A stretch of 64,000 nucleotides of DNA from Polaromonas sp. JS666 (lineage in GTDB: Bacteria > Pseudomonadota > Gammaproteobacteria > Burkholderiales > Burkholderiaceae_C): NCBI RefSeq assembly GCF_000013865.1, contig NC_007948.1:3720001-3784000 (forward strand). Reading direction: 5' to 3'. This document shows, piece after piece, positions 10,512-19,180 of this stretch. The notes beneath the pieces are model-generated. The model saw only the letters and a program-made list of their open reading frames with translations. It made no database searches and had not been told where the DNA came from. The translations under genes and the position numbers were made by a program. Each line of letters begins with the position of its first letter. Positions within the stretch are counted from its first letter, which is position 1.

Positions 10512-11384
10512 TCATTTCGAGAGCCGTTTCATCATGAAATAGACCAGCGGCAGCACCAGCGGCAGCGCCACGACGATGGAGGCCAGCGACAGGTCGACCT
10601 GGTCTAGCCGCAGGTAGCGGATGCCCAGCGTGGCCAGCACGTGCGTCAGGTCAGCCGGGCCACCGCCGGTGAGCAGGTACACGCTATTGAAGTCGCCCAG
10701 CGTCCAGATCATCGACAAAATGGTGGACGTCAGGTAAAGCGAACGCATGGACGGCCAGGTGATGAAGCGGAACTTCTGCCAGTGCGAAGCGCCATCCACC
10801 GACGCCGCTTCGTATTGTTCGGCCGGAATCGCCATGCGGCCGGCCAGCAGGATCAAGGTCCAGAAGGGCAGCGATTTCCAGATGTGGGCCAGCATGGAAA
10901 ACGACAGCGCCAGCGTCGGGTCGTTGAGCCAGTTCGGGCCGTCGATGCCGGTCAGCTTGAAGATCAGGGTGTTGATCACGCCCCACTCGGGATTGAGCAT
11001 GAAGCGCATCGACAGGATGGTCGGGATCGAGGGTACGGCCCAGGGCAGGATGAACACCAGCGACAGCCACTTGACCCACCAGCGTGTATTCAGGAAGAAG
11101 CCCGAGAGAAACAGCGCGACAATCATCTTCAGATTCACCGAGACGATGATGAACACGACGCTGTTGACCATCGTGCGGAAAAATATCGGATCGGCGAAAA
11201 GTCGCACGTAGGTTTGTGGCTCCCGCGCCAGCCACAAACCGTAGCCCACCGGGTAAATCACAAACACCAGAAAAATCAGCAAGTACGGAATGACCAGGAT
11301 CATCCCCCATCGTTCCCACGACGTCATGCCCTTGCTGGCAGACTCCGCGGACGGGCGCACCTGGTCTACAGTGATAGTGCTCAT
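10512..11384 (-). CDS. Carbohydrate ABC transporter permease (MalF type)
   Basis: This 290-residue inner-membrane permease has about six hydrophobic segments and the EAA-type loop EQYEAASVDGASHWQKFRFI. It pairs with the MalG-type permease downstream and the receptor upstream. It lacks the long periplasmic insert of E. coli MalF, as is usual in compact CUT1 systems. The gene follows a strong hairpin at 11397-11431 that separates it from the receptor gene. Confidence 0.92.
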   Translation of the reverse strand: MSTITVDQVRPSAESASKGMTSWERWGMILVIPYLLIFLVFVIYPVGYGLWLAREPQTYVRLFADPIFFRTMVNSVVFIIVSVNLKMIVALFLSGFFLNTRWWVKWLSLVFILPWAVPSIPTILSMRFMLNPEWGVINTLIFKLTGIDGPNWLNDPTLALSFSMLAHIWKSLPFWTLILLAGRMAIPAEQYEAASVDGASHWQKFRFITWPSMRSLYLTSTILSMIWTLGDFNSVYLLTGGGPADLTHVLATLGIRYLRLDQVDLSLASIVVALPLVLPLVYFMMKRLSK

Positions 11385-11396
11385 GGCATCGCTCCT

Positions 11397-11431
11397 CGCG
11401 CAACCGCTCCCGCGAGGGGAACGGTTGCGCG
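11397..11431 (-). terminator. Intergenic hairpin between receptor and permease genes
   Basis: A perfect 10-bp stem CGCGCAACCG/CGGTTGCGCG encloses a 15-nt loop, starting 27 nt after the receptor stop on the minus strand. No T run follows, so it is more likely a partial terminator or mRNA stabiliser that keeps receptor mRNA in excess over permease mRNA. That is a common pattern in binding-protein-dependent transporters. Confidence 0.65.
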
Positions 11432-11458
11432 GCTTTCTTTGATGAACAGACTTGGCTC

Positions 11459-12835
11459 TTAGTTCGCGACGGTCTTGATGCGGGCGATCATTTCGTCGAC
11501 CGCCTTGTCAACCGGCACTTTCTCGTTGAGAACCCGGTTCGCGGCCTTGGCCCAGACGTTCTCGTTGTTGAGAACGGTGAACTTGTAGTTCTTGGTGAAC
11601 TCGAAATTCACCGTGCCGGCCGTGAACTGGTTGTACACGGCTGTGCGATGCGGATCGGCTTTCCAGAACGGGCGCTGCTGCGCCGCCTTCATCACCGGGA
11701 ACCAGCGGCCCAGCGAGCCCTCGACGTACGGCGTGAGGTTTTCATCCTGCAGCAGGAAGGCCACAAACTCCTTGGCGCGGGCCTTGTTCTTGGCCTGGCT
11801 GAAAACCACGCCGGTCTTGATCGCGGCACGATAGACCATCTTGCTGCCATCGGGCTTGCTCGGGAAACCGGCGGTGCGGATGCGCTCCGTGTAGTTCTTC
11901 TTCGCGATCTCCCGATCCTCGGGCTTCAAGGCGGCGTTGTTCATGTCATCGAGCCATTTGGCCGCGATCGAGATGGTCGCATTGTGGGTGAGGACGGTCG
12001 TTTTGTTGTGGAAGGCGACGTTGTTGTCCGGGTCTTTCCAGCTGGTCGACGACGGTGGCGTGCAGCCCCTGGCGTAAATCTGGGTGTAATCGGTCAGGGC
12101 GCCGATGAGGCCGGCGCGCACCTTGGGATCATCCACCAGCAGCTTGCCGCTGTCGCTGACCAGGCTCACGTTATAGGCGTCCATGAACGTGAGGAAGGAG
12201 TAGAACGAGTCGCTGGAATCCACGCCCAGCGGCTGGCCGATGCCGAAAGTGCGGTTGCCGCTTTTCTGACGATAGGCCGGCTGCACCTTGTCGCACCAGA
12301 AGGACCAGTAGTCCTTCCAGGCCGTCGGAATGTCCGACTCCTTGAACCCGGCCTCCGCCAGCATGTCAGCCCAGTACTGGATGTGCATGGTCTGCTGCTT
12401 CATCGGGAAGGCGTAGTACGCCCGCGTCTTGGCCTGGTCGTTGTACAGGAAGGCGGTCTCGACCGTGTTGGGCGCGAACTTGGCGCGCATGGGATTGATC
12501 ACGCTGCTGATGTCTTCGAGCTTGCCGTCGAAAGCCCACTTGCCCGTGACCTGGAAGTCATAGACGTCCGCATAAGCCACGTCGGGCGGGTTGCCCGAGT
12601 CGAGCGCCGCCACGGTCTTCGGAATCATGTCCTGAATCGGGTATTGCGAAAGCTCGATCTTGACACCCTTGTGCTTGTCTTCGTACTTCTTGATGGCCGC
12701 AAACAGGGCATCGTCTTCGGCCTTGTAGAAGCCCTTGACCCACCAGACGGTGAGTTTCTCCTGGGCTGCTGCATGGCCGCCGGCTAAAAGCGCCGTGGTC
12801 ATGAACGCCGCTGTGGCAAGTAGTTTGAACTTCAT
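11459..12835 (-). CDS. Periplasmic sugar-binding protein (family 1 extracellular solute-binding)
   Basis: This 458-residue receptor feeds the adjacent ABC permeases. It has a cleavable Sec signal (basic MKFK, hydrophobic LLATAAFMTTALLAGG, AAAQ cleavage site), then the family-1 fold with KLTVWWVKGFYKAE, PPDVAYADV and a Trp/Tyr-rich binding face. Two Cys (SFWCDK and RGCTPP) could form a disulfide. No lipobox is present, so it should be soluble in the periplasm. Ligand is unknown; position points to a sugar acid or its precursor. The ATG is preceded by GGAG. Confidence 0.92.
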   Translation of the reverse strand: MKFKLLATAAFMTTALLAGGHAAAQEKLTVWWVKGFYKAEDDALFAAIKKYEDKHKGVKIELSQYPIQDMIPKTVAALDSGNPPDVAYADVYDFQVTGKWAFDGKLEDISSVINPMRAKFAPNTVETAFLYNDQAKTRAYYAFPMKQQTMHIQYWADMLAEAGFKESDIPTAWKDYWSFWCDKVQPAYRQKSGNRTFGIGQPLGVDSSDSFYSFLTFMDAYNVSLVSDSGKLLVDDPKVRAGLIGALTDYTQIYARGCTPPSSTSWKDPDNNVAFHNKTTVLTHNATISIAAKWLDDMNNAALKPEDREIAKKNYTERIRTAGFPSKPDGSKMVYRAAIKTGVVFSQAKNKARAKEFVAFLLQDENLTPYVEGSLGRWFPVMKAAQQRPFWKADPHRTAVYNQFTAGTVNFEFTKNYKFTVLNNENVWAKAANRVLNEKVPVDKAVDEMIARIKTVAN

Positions 12836-12878
12836 CGACAGTCTCCTTCTTTGGTTGGTGAGGAAAAGCTTACGGGAA

Positions 12879-13622
12879 TCAGGCCGCCTTCAACGGCAAA
12901 GCAGGTCGGTGGACGCGGGGCAGGCGGCGGCGGGAACCGAGCACCTGCTCGATGTCCTTGTGCGCCCCTTCGATCAACACCAGCACGGCGCGCTCGGCCT
13001 TGACCGGATCGCGCGCCACCACGGCATCGAGCACGGCACGGTGCAAGGGCAGCGAGCTGCGCGGACCGTCCTTCTTGCTCGTGGAGATTTCGAAACTGGT
13101 GCGCAGCAGCGCGCCCAGCGCCTTGCTCATCTGCACCAGCATGCGGTTGTGCGAGGCGCGCAACAGCCCCTGGTGAAAACGCAGGTCGCTGGTCACATAG
13201 TCGCCGCCGCCCATCACGGCGCGATGCATGCCGGCATAGGCCTCTTCGATTTCAGCAATGTCGGCATCGGTAGCGCGGGTCGCCGCCAGCTTCACGGCCG
13301 CCGGCTCAACCACCAGGCGCAGGTCCTGCAGGTCGCGGATGAACTCGGGTGACAGGCCAGCGCGCGACTGCCAGGCAATCACGTCAGGGTCGAACCAGTT
13401 CCACTGATCGGACGGCAACACATGCGTGCCGACTTTGGGGCCGGTATGGATCAGCCCCTTGGCCACCAGCGACTTGACGGACTCGCGCACCACCGTGCGG
13501 CTGACACCGAGCTGCTCGCACAACACCGGCTCGGGCGGGATCGACTGGCCGACCGCATAGCGGCCCGCGACGATGGCTTCGCCTAGCAGGTCTACCGTGT
13601 TGCCGTGGACGTTTTTGATCAT
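12879..13622 (-). CDS. GntR-family (FadR subfamily) transcriptional regulator
   Basis: This 247-residue regulator has an N-terminal winged HTH (GQSIPPEPVLCEQLGVSRTVVRE split across helices, about 25-50) and a C-terminal all-helical FCD ligand domain with Asp/His metal-binding positions (DLRFHQGLL and HRAVLDAV). FadR-subfamily members usually sense organic or sugar acids and repress divergent catabolic genes. It is the first gene of the receptor-permease operon, 43 nt upstream of the receptor. The palindrome ATCATATGAT 25 nt before its start, repeated before the dehydratase gene, is the probable operator, so the protein likely autoregulates. Confidence 0.92.
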   Translation of the reverse strand: MIKNVHGNTVDLLGEAIVAGRYAVGQSIPPEPVLCEQLGVSRTVVRESVKSLVAKGLIHTGPKVGTHVLPSDQWNWFDPDVIAWQSRAGLSPEFIRDLQDLRLVVEPAAVKLAATRATDADIAEIEEAYAGMHRAVMGGGDYVTSDLRFHQGLLRASHNRMLVQMSKALGALLRTSFEISTSKKDGPRSSLPLHRAVLDAVVARDPVKAERAVLVLIEGAHKDIEQVLGSRRRLPRVHRPALPLKAA

Positions 13623-13646
13623 GTTCGGGGAGTCAATTGCGTTGCT

Positions 13647-13656
13647 ATCATATGAT
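13647..13656. promoter_or_regulatory. Putative GntR operator upstream of the regulator/ABC operon
   Basis: ATCATATGAT is a perfect 10-bp palindrome, 25 nt upstream of the gntR-type regulator start. The same 10 bp occur at 14704-14713 in the other promoter region of the locus. AT-rich palindromes of this size are typical FadR-subfamily targets. Assignment to this regulator is inferred from position and repetition. Confidence 0.7.
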
Positions 13657-13694
13657 GATTAGAGCCCCGAAAACCTATGGAAAACCCCGAGCTT

Positions 13695-14642
13695 TTACTG
13701 GCATTCGGGTACTGGCGTCAGCAGGGGTTCACCCGCAAAATGGGCGCGCAGATTAGAGGCCGCCAAGTCGGCCATCGCGCCGCGCGTCTGCCGCGTGGCG
13801 CTGCCAATGTGCGGCGCCAGCACCACGTTGTCCAGGGTCCACAGCGCGGATGGCACGACAGGCTCGTTCTCGAACACGTCCAGCGCGGCACCGGCGATCA
13901 CGCCCTGCTGCAGCGCCTCGACAAGCGCCGCTTCATCGACCACCGAACCACGCGCCACATTGATCAGATAACCCTGCGGGCCCAGCGCCTTGAGCACATC
14001 GGCATTGATCAGCTTGCGCGTGCCGGCGCCACCCGGCGTGATCAGCACCAGAAAATCGACTTCGGCGGCCAGCGCCTGGGCGCTCGGGTAGTAGGCATAG
14101 GGCAGTTCCGCCTTGCGGCTGCGGGCGGTGTACGCCACCGACATGCCAAAGGCCTCTGCCCGGGTGGCGATGGCCTGGCCAATGCGGCCCAGACCCACAA
14201 TGCCCAGACGCTCCCCGGACACCTTGCGCGCCAGCGGCATCGGCCCCTCAGGCCAGCGGCCACTGCGCACATACTGGTCGGCTTGCGGTATGCGGCGCGC
14301 CACGCTCAGCATCAGCCCGATCGCCAGATCGGCCACGTCGTCATTCAGCACGCCGGGCGTGTGCGTCACCCGAATGTTGCGCTCCAGCGCCGCAGTGACA
14401 TCCACGCCGTCGTAGCCCACGCCCATGATGGAAATCATTTCCAGCGCCGGCAATTGCGCCATCAGCGAACGCGGCACCTTGGACTCACCGCTGCCGACGA
14501 TGGCGCGGATACGTCCGGCGGCAGCGGCAAACGCCGCCGGGTCGGTTTGATGGATTTGTTCATGCACGACAAAAATCTCGCGCAGCGGCTCGATCAGGTA
14601 AGGCGGCAGCTTGGCAACGGCCAGGATTTCGGGTTTGGACAA
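13695..14642 (-). CDS. D-isomer-specific 2-hydroxyacid dehydrogenase (2-ketogluconate/hydroxypyruvate reductase type)
   Basis: This 315-residue NAD(P)-dependent enzyme shows GLGRIGQA (cofactor loop), NVARGSVVDE (catalytic Arg), DVFENEP (Glu) and APHIGSAT (catalytic His). In this setting a 2-ketoaldonate reductase making gluconate or a related aldonate is likely; glyoxylate or hydroxypyruvate reductase is the alternative. The start is TTG at 14642, supported by GAGGAGA at ideal spacing. It is divergent from the dehydratase gene and shares the operator at 14704. It could be transcribed into the regulator gene, which also has its own operator. Confidence 0.9.
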   Translation of the reverse strand: MSKPEILAVAKLPPYLIEPLREIFVVHEQIHQTDPAAFAAAAGRIRAIVGSGESKVPRSLMAQLPALEMISIMGVGYDGVDVTAALERNIRVTHTPGVLNDDVADLAIGLMLSVARRIPQADQYVRSGRWPEGPMPLARKVSGERLGIVGLGRIGQAIATRAEAFGMSVAYTARSRKAELPYAYYPSAQALAAEVDFLVLITPGGAGTRKLINADVLKALGPQGYLINVARGSVVDEAALVEALQQGVIAGAALDVFENEPVVPSALWTLDNVVLAPHIGSATRQTRGAMADLAASNLRAHFAGEPLLTPVPECQ

Positions 14643-14703
14643 GGGAATCTCCTCAGTTCAACAGGCTTGACGAATTGCCATAATGGGCCACTATTGTCTT
14701 ATC

Positions 14704-14713
14704 ATCATATGAT
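14704..14713. promoter_or_regulatory. Putative GntR operator in the divergent dehydrogenase/dehydratase promoter region
   Basis: A second copy of the palindrome ATCATATGAT lies roughly midway between the divergent starts at 14642 (minus) and 14783 (plus), flanked by further AT-rich sequence. One site could control both directions. The identical 10 bp at 13647 support regulation of the whole locus by the one regulator. Confidence 0.7.
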
Positions 14714-14782
14714 TGAGCCTCGATTGGCATCCATGCAAACCCTGAATCCTTGACGGAAACTTTTACGGAAACGCAGCACACC

Positions 14783-16522
14783 ATGAGCAACCAGACACCC
14801 AAAAAGAAACCCGAAGAACTACGCAGCCAGCAATGGTTTGGGCGGCAGGACCGCGACGGCTTTGCCTACCGCAGCTGGGTCAAGGGCAAGGGCGTGCCGC
14901 ATGACCAGTTCGACGGACGCCCCGTCATCGGCATCTGCAACACCTTCAGCGAACTCACCCCCTGCAACAGCCACTTCCGCACCATTGCGGAGCAGGTCAA
15001 GATCGGCGTGTACGAGGCCGGCGGTTTTCCGCTGGAGTTCCCCGTGATGTCGCTGGGCGAGACCCTGTTGCGCCCGACTGCCATGCTCTACCGCAACCTG
15101 GCCAGCATGGACGTGGAAGAAAGCATTCGCGGCAACCCGATTGACGGCGTGGTGCTGCTGATGGGCTGCGACAAGACCACGCCCTCGCTGGTGATGGGCG
15201 CGTCCAGCGTGGACCTGCCGACGGTGGGCGTCAGCGGCGGCCCCATGCTCAGCGGCAAGTGGCGCGGCCAGGAGCTCGGCTCCGGCACCGGCGTGTGGAG
15301 CATGAGCGAGCAGGTGCGCGCCGGCACACTCAAGCTGCAGGATTTCTTTGAGGCCGAAAGCTGCATGCACCGCAGCCATGGCCACTGCATGACCATGGGC
15401 ACGGCCTCCACCATGGCCAGCATGGTGGAAGCGCTGGGCATTGGCCTGCCGGGCAATGCAGCCTATCCCGCGGTGGACGGCCGGCGCAATGTGCTGGCCC
15501 GCCTGGCCGGACGGCGGGCGGTCGAGATGGTGCATGAAGACCTCACGCTCTCCAAAATCCTGACACGCGAGGCATTTGAAAACGCCATCAAGACGCTGGC
15601 GGCCATTGGCGGCTCCACCAACGCCGTGATTCACCTGATTGCCATTGCCGGGCGCATTGGCGTGAAGCTGACGGTGGACGACTTTGACCGGCTGGCCAGC
15701 GAACTGCCCTGCCTCGTCAACCTGCAGCCTTCCGGCAAATACCTGATGGAAGACTTCTGCTATGCCGGCGGCCTGCCGGTGGTGATGAAGGAAATTGCGC
15801 AGCACCTGCACACGGACGCCATCACCGCCAACGGCAAGACCATAGGCGAGAACATTGCCGACGCCGAGAACTACAACACCGACGTGATCATGCCGCTAAG
15901 CACGCCATTCAAGGACAAGGCGGGCATTGCGGTGCTGCGCGGCAACCTCTCGCCGCGCGGCGCCGTCATCAAGCCCAGTGCCGCCACACCTGAGCTGATG
16001 GTGCACAAAGGCCGGGCCGTGGTGTTTGAAACCATCGAGGACTTTCACGCCCGCATCGATGACGAAGACCTCGACATCGACGAAACCTGCGTGATGGTGC
16101 TAAAAAATTGCGGACCCAAGGGCTACCCCGGCATGGCCGAGGTGGGCAACATGCCGCTGCCGCCCAAAGTGCTGCGCAAGGGCATTACCGACATGGTGCG
16201 CATCAGCGACGCCCGCATGAGCGGCACCGCTTACGGCACCGTGGTGCTGCACACGGCGCCCGAGGCGGCGGCGGGCGGCCCGCTGGCGCTGGTGCAAAAC
16301 GGCGACATCATTGAACTCGACGTACCCAACCGCCGCCTGCACCTGCACGTGAGCGACGAAGAACTCGCCAAACGCATGGCCGACTGGAAGGCACCGGCGC
16401 CGCCGTTGACGTCCGGCTACTGGAAACTCTACATTGACCATGTGCTGCAGGCCGACGAGGGCGTGGACCTGGACTTTCTGGTGGGCAAGCGCGGCGCTTT
16501 TGTCCCGAGGGATAATCACTGA
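14783..16522 (+). CDS. Aldonate dehydratase, IlvD/Edd family (L-arabinonate/D-galactonate/D-fuconate type)
   Basis: This 579-residue Fe-S dehydratase removes water from a sugar acid to give a 2-keto-3-deoxy acid. Three cluster Cys are at about 61 (LTPCNSH), 129 (GCDKTTP) and 202 (HGHCMTMG), with the spacing I recall for the characterised Rhizobium L-arabinonate dehydratase (also 579 residues). The Lys after GCD and the Ser of RISDARMSGTAYG are also present. Followed by dgoK and dgoA, the likely substrate is D-galactonate or a related acid. The ATG at 14783 fits the family; an upstream in-frame TTG at 14750 is unlikely. It differs clearly from the Edd at 30-32 kb. Confidence 0.9.
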   Translation: MSNQTPKKKPEELRSQQWFGRQDRDGFAYRSWVKGKGVPHDQFDGRPVIGICNTFSELTPCNSHFRTIAEQVKIGVYEAGGFPLEFPVMSLGETLLRPTAMLYRNLASMDVEESIRGNPIDGVVLLMGCDKTTPSLVMGASSVDLPTVGVSGGPMLSGKWRGQELGSGTGVWSMSEQVRAGTLKLQDFFEAESCMHRSHGHCMTMGTASTMASMVEALGIGLPGNAAYPAVDGRRNVLARLAGRRAVEMVHEDLTLSKILTREAFENAIKTLAAIGGSTNAVIHLIAIAGRIGVKLTVDDFDRLASELPCLVNLQPSGKYLMEDFCYAGGLPVVMKEIAQHLHTDAITANGKTIGENIADAENYNTDVIMPLSTPFKDKAGIAVLRGNLSPRGAVIKPSAATPELMVHKGRAVVFETIEDFHARIDDEDLDIDETCVMVLKNCGPKGYPGMAEVGNMPLPPKVLRKGITDMVRISDARMSGTAYGTVVLHTAPEAAAGGPLALVQNGDIIELDVPNRRLHLHVSDEELAKRMADWKAPAPPLTSGYWKLYIDHVLQADEGVDLDFLVGKRGAFVPRDNH

Positions 16523-16530
16523 CTTTTGCC

Positions 16531-16558
16531 CGCAAGGCAATCACCGCATTGCCTTGCG
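16531..16558 (+). terminator. Hairpin after the aldonate dehydratase gene
   Basis: A perfect 11-bp stem CGCAAGGCAAT/ATTGCCTTGCG with a 6-nt loop begins 8 nt after the dehydratase stop. There is no T run, so termination may be partial. A 257-nt gap follows before dgoK, in which I see no other gene; dgoK may therefore have a separate promoter or depend on read-through. Confidence 0.6.
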
Positions 16559-16815
16559 CCGCAAGCACCGGCTGGCGCCACGCTGGCAGTTACCATGGGT
16601 GCAGCTGGCGCGTCCCGGCCCCCATCACATGCCTGAAGGACGCCCAAGCCGCTGTCTTTTTCAGGAAATTCAATGCAAGCCAGGAAATTTGATGGCGTCG
16701 CACATGGCGACACCATCCCCCAATTCAACCCGATCCATACGGGAAGCGCCGAAAACCGGTGCAGCCTGATCGCCACCGCATCGCTGTCGCACCCCCTGCA
16801 CGCGAGGGCCTTGCC

Positions 16816-17703
16816 ATGAGCCGTCTGCTGGCGGTTGACTGGGGCACCTCCTCGCTGCGCGGCGCGCTGCTGGCGCCCGATGGCAAGGTAGTGGAACAAC
16901 GGACCTTTGCACGCGGCATTTTGACGGTCGCGCCGGGTGAATTTCCCGCGGTGTTTGACAGCTGCTTTGGCGCATGGATGAACCCCGAAACCCTGTGCCT
17001 GATCTCCGGCATGGCCGGCAGCCAGCAGGGATGGCTGGAGGCGCCCTACTGCCCCTGCCCCGCAGGCTTCGACGACATCGCCGGTCAGCTTGCCTGGGTC
17101 GAGCCAGGCCTCATCGCCATCGTGCCCGGCTTGAGCATTGAAACCGGCGGTGTGCCGGATGTAATGCGGGGCGAGGAAACCCAGGTGTTCGGCGCGCTGC
17201 AGCTGCTGGGGCTGGACAACGCCCGGCTGGTCTTGCCCGGCACGCACAGCAAATGGGTCACCGTCAGCAATCGCCGCGTCACGGATTTTTCAACCTGGAT
17301 GACCGGCGAGTTTTACGCCCTGCTGCGCCAGCACTCCATCCTGGCCCGTACGCTGCCGGCCACCGATCCCGCTCCCGACGCAGCAGCCTTTGAGCAGGGT
17401 GTGGCCCATGCCCTGCGCAGCCAAGGCCTGCTGCACACGGCGTTCAGCACGCGGACCCTGTCACTCTTCAAGCGCATGGCCACCGGCGCATTGCCCAGCT
17501 ACCTGTCGGGACTGGTCATTGGCGAAGAACTGAAATCCCAAAGCCTGCAGCACGGTGATAGCGTGGTGGTCATGGGCGCGCCAGCGCTGACCTCCCGTTA
17601 TGAGCAGGCGCTGGCGCTGCTGGGTGTCTCGGCCCAGCGCGTCAGCGACGGCGCCACCTGGCGCGGCCTGCGCGCCATTGCCGACACCCTGCCCCAACAT
17701 TGA
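16816..17703 (+). CDS. dgoK: 2-dehydro-3-deoxygalactonokinase
   Basis: This 295-residue sugar kinase phosphorylates 2-keto-3-deoxy-galactonate at O6 using ATP. The phosphate-binding motif LAVDWGTSSLRG is at the N-terminus, followed by SGMAGSQQGW, VPGL and LPGTHSKWV, all typical of DgoK. The ATG at 16816 starts MSRLLAVDWG, the family norm; the frame open from 16759 adds 19 unconserved residues. The gene sits between the dehydratase and the dgoA aldolase, completing a De Ley-Doudoroff type pathway. The dgoA start lies 17 nt downstream. Confidence 0.93.
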   Translation: MSRLLAVDWGTSSLRGALLAPDGKVVEQRTFARGILTVAPGEFPAVFDSCFGAWMNPETLCLISGMAGSQQGWLEAPYCPCPAGFDDIAGQLAWVEPGLIAIVPGLSIETGGVPDVMRGEETQVFGALQLLGLDNARLVLPGTHSKWVTVSNRRVTDFSTWMTGEFYALLRQHSILARTLPATDPAPDAAAFEQGVAHALRSQGLLHTAFSTRTLSLFKRMATGALPSYLSGLVIGEELKSQSLQHGDSVVVMGAPALTSRYEQALALLGVSAQRVSDGATWRGLRAIADTLPQH

Positions 17704-17720
17704 AAAACCAACCAGACGCC

Positions 17721-18359
17721 ATGAACGCACACCAGAAATTCTCCAATGCCCTGCAGACTGTTCCGCTGGTCGCCATCCTGCGCGGGCTGCAGCCTGCAGA
17801 AGCCCTGCCGGTCGGCCAGGCCCTGGCGTCCACCGGCTGGACACTGATTGAAATCCCCCTGAATTCGCCGCAGCCGCTGGACAGCATTGCGGCCATGGCG
17901 GGCGCGTATCCGCAGGCGCTGATCGGCGCCGGGACCGTGCTCACACCCGACGACGTGCGCAACGTGCAGGCGGCCGGCGGCCAGCTGATCGTCTCGCCCA
18001 ACTTCAACCCCGCGGTCGTGCGTGAAGCCGTTCGTCTGGGCATGGTCTGCCTGCCTGGCGTGATGACGGCCAGCGAAGCGTTTGCCGCCCTGGAAGCCGG
18101 CGCCACCGGCCTGAAGATTTTCCCTGCCGAAATGATCACGCCCGCCGTGGTGAAGGCGCTGCGCGCGGTGCTGCCGGCCAGCACCGTGGTGATGCCGGTA
18201 GGCGGCATCATGCCCGGCAACATGGCGCCTTACCTGGCTGCGGGAGCCAACGGTTTCGGCATCGGCTCGGCCCTGTACAAGCCGGGACTGGCAGCCGCCG
18301 ACGTGGCGGAAAATGCCCTGAAATTCATGGCGGCGTGCGCTGGTACCATCCGGGCATGA
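17721..18359 (+). CDS. dgoA: 2-dehydro-3-deoxy-6-phosphogalactonate aldolase
   Basis: This 212-residue class I aldolase (KDPG/KDPGal family) cleaves the DgoK product to pyruvate and glyceraldehyde-3-phosphate. The Schiff-base Lys lies in GLKIFPAE; VAILRG, GAGTVLT and SPNFNPAV are the usual barrel motifs, and GGIMPGNM binds phosphate. The first ATG after the dgoK stop is used; an in-frame TTG at 17700 overlaps that stop and is a weaker alternative. It is distinct from Eda at 29980, which shares the fold but differs in sequence. Its stop overlaps the next gene as ATGA. Confidence 0.93.
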   Translation: MNAHQKFSNALQTVPLVAILRGLQPAEALPVGQALASTGWTLIEIPLNSPQPLDSIAAMAGAYPQALIGAGTVLTPDDVRNVQAAGGQLIVSPNFNPAVVREAVRLGMVCLPGVMTASEAFAALEAGATGLKIFPAEMITPAVVKALRAVLPASTVVMPVGGIMPGNMAPYLAAGANGFGIGSALYKPGLAAADVAENALKFMAACAGTIRA

Positions 18360-19180
18360 ACACTCCAATGCCCGGCTCGTCTTCCGCCATTTCATTCGGA
18401 CTGGCCGACCGTGTCTGTATTGTCACCGGCGGCGCTCAGGGCATTGGCGAGGCCTGCATCCGGCGCTTTGCGCGCGAACAGGCCAAGGTGGTCATTGCCG
18501 ATATCGACGACGCCCGGGGCGCTGCGCTGGCCCGCGAAGTGGGCGGCCTGTATGTGCATTGCGATGTGGGCGACAAGGCTCAGGTCGATGCACTGGTGGC
18601 ACAAACCATCGCCGCGCACGGCCGCATTGATGTGCTGGTAAACAACGCCGGCATTTTCAGGGCCGCCGATTTTCTGGAAATCACGGAAGCCGACTTCGAC
18701 GCGGTGCTGCGCATCAACCTCAAAGGCTCGTTTCTGGTGGGCCAGGCGGTGGCGCGCGAAATGGCCAGAGCCGAAGCAAGACCAGGCATCGGCGGGTCCG
18801 CCTCGCGGGGCAGCATCGTCAACATGAGCTCCGTCAACAGCGTGCTCACAATTCCCACGATTGCCAGCTACAACGTGAGCAAGGGCGGCATCAACCAGCT
18901 CACGCGCGTGATGGCGCTGGCGCTGGCGGACAAAGGCATACGCGTCAATGCGGTCGCCCCTGGCACCATCGCCACCGACCTGGCCGCCAAGGCCGTGCTG
19001 ACCAGTGAAGAGGCCAAAGCCCGCATCATGAGCCGCACGCCGATGAAGCGCCTGGGTGAACCCTCGGAAATTGCCGACACAGTGGCCTATCTGGCCAGCG
19101 ATGCGGCCAGCTACATCACCGGCGAGATCGTGATGGTCGACGGCGGGCGGATGACGCTGAATTACACCGTGTCGGTCTGA
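18356..19180 (+). CDS. SDR-family sugar/aldose dehydrogenase
   Basis: This 274-residue classical short-chain dehydrogenase has TGGAQGIG (cofactor), NNAGIF, MSSVNSV and YNVSK (catalytic). Being translationally coupled to dgoA (ATGA at 18356-18359), it probably supplies the pathway by oxidising an aldose to its lactone or by interconverting sugar acids, for example a galactose, arabinose or fucose 1-dehydrogenase. The Asp after the second strand (VVIADIDD) favours NAD over NADP. The substrate is not determined by sequence. Confidence 0.85.
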   Translation: MNTPMPGSSSAISFGLADRVCIVTGGAQGIGEACIRRFAREQAKVVIADIDDARGAALAREVGGLYVHCDVGDKAQVDALVAQTIAAHGRIDVLVNNAGIFRAADFLEITEADFDAVLRINLKGSFLVGQAVAREMARAEARPGIGGSASRGSIVNMSSVNSVLTIPTIASYNVSKGGINQLTRVMALALADKGIRVNAVAPGTIATDLAAKAVLTSEEAKARIMSRTPMKRLGEPSEIADTVAYLASDAASYITGEIVMVDGGRMTLNYTVSV

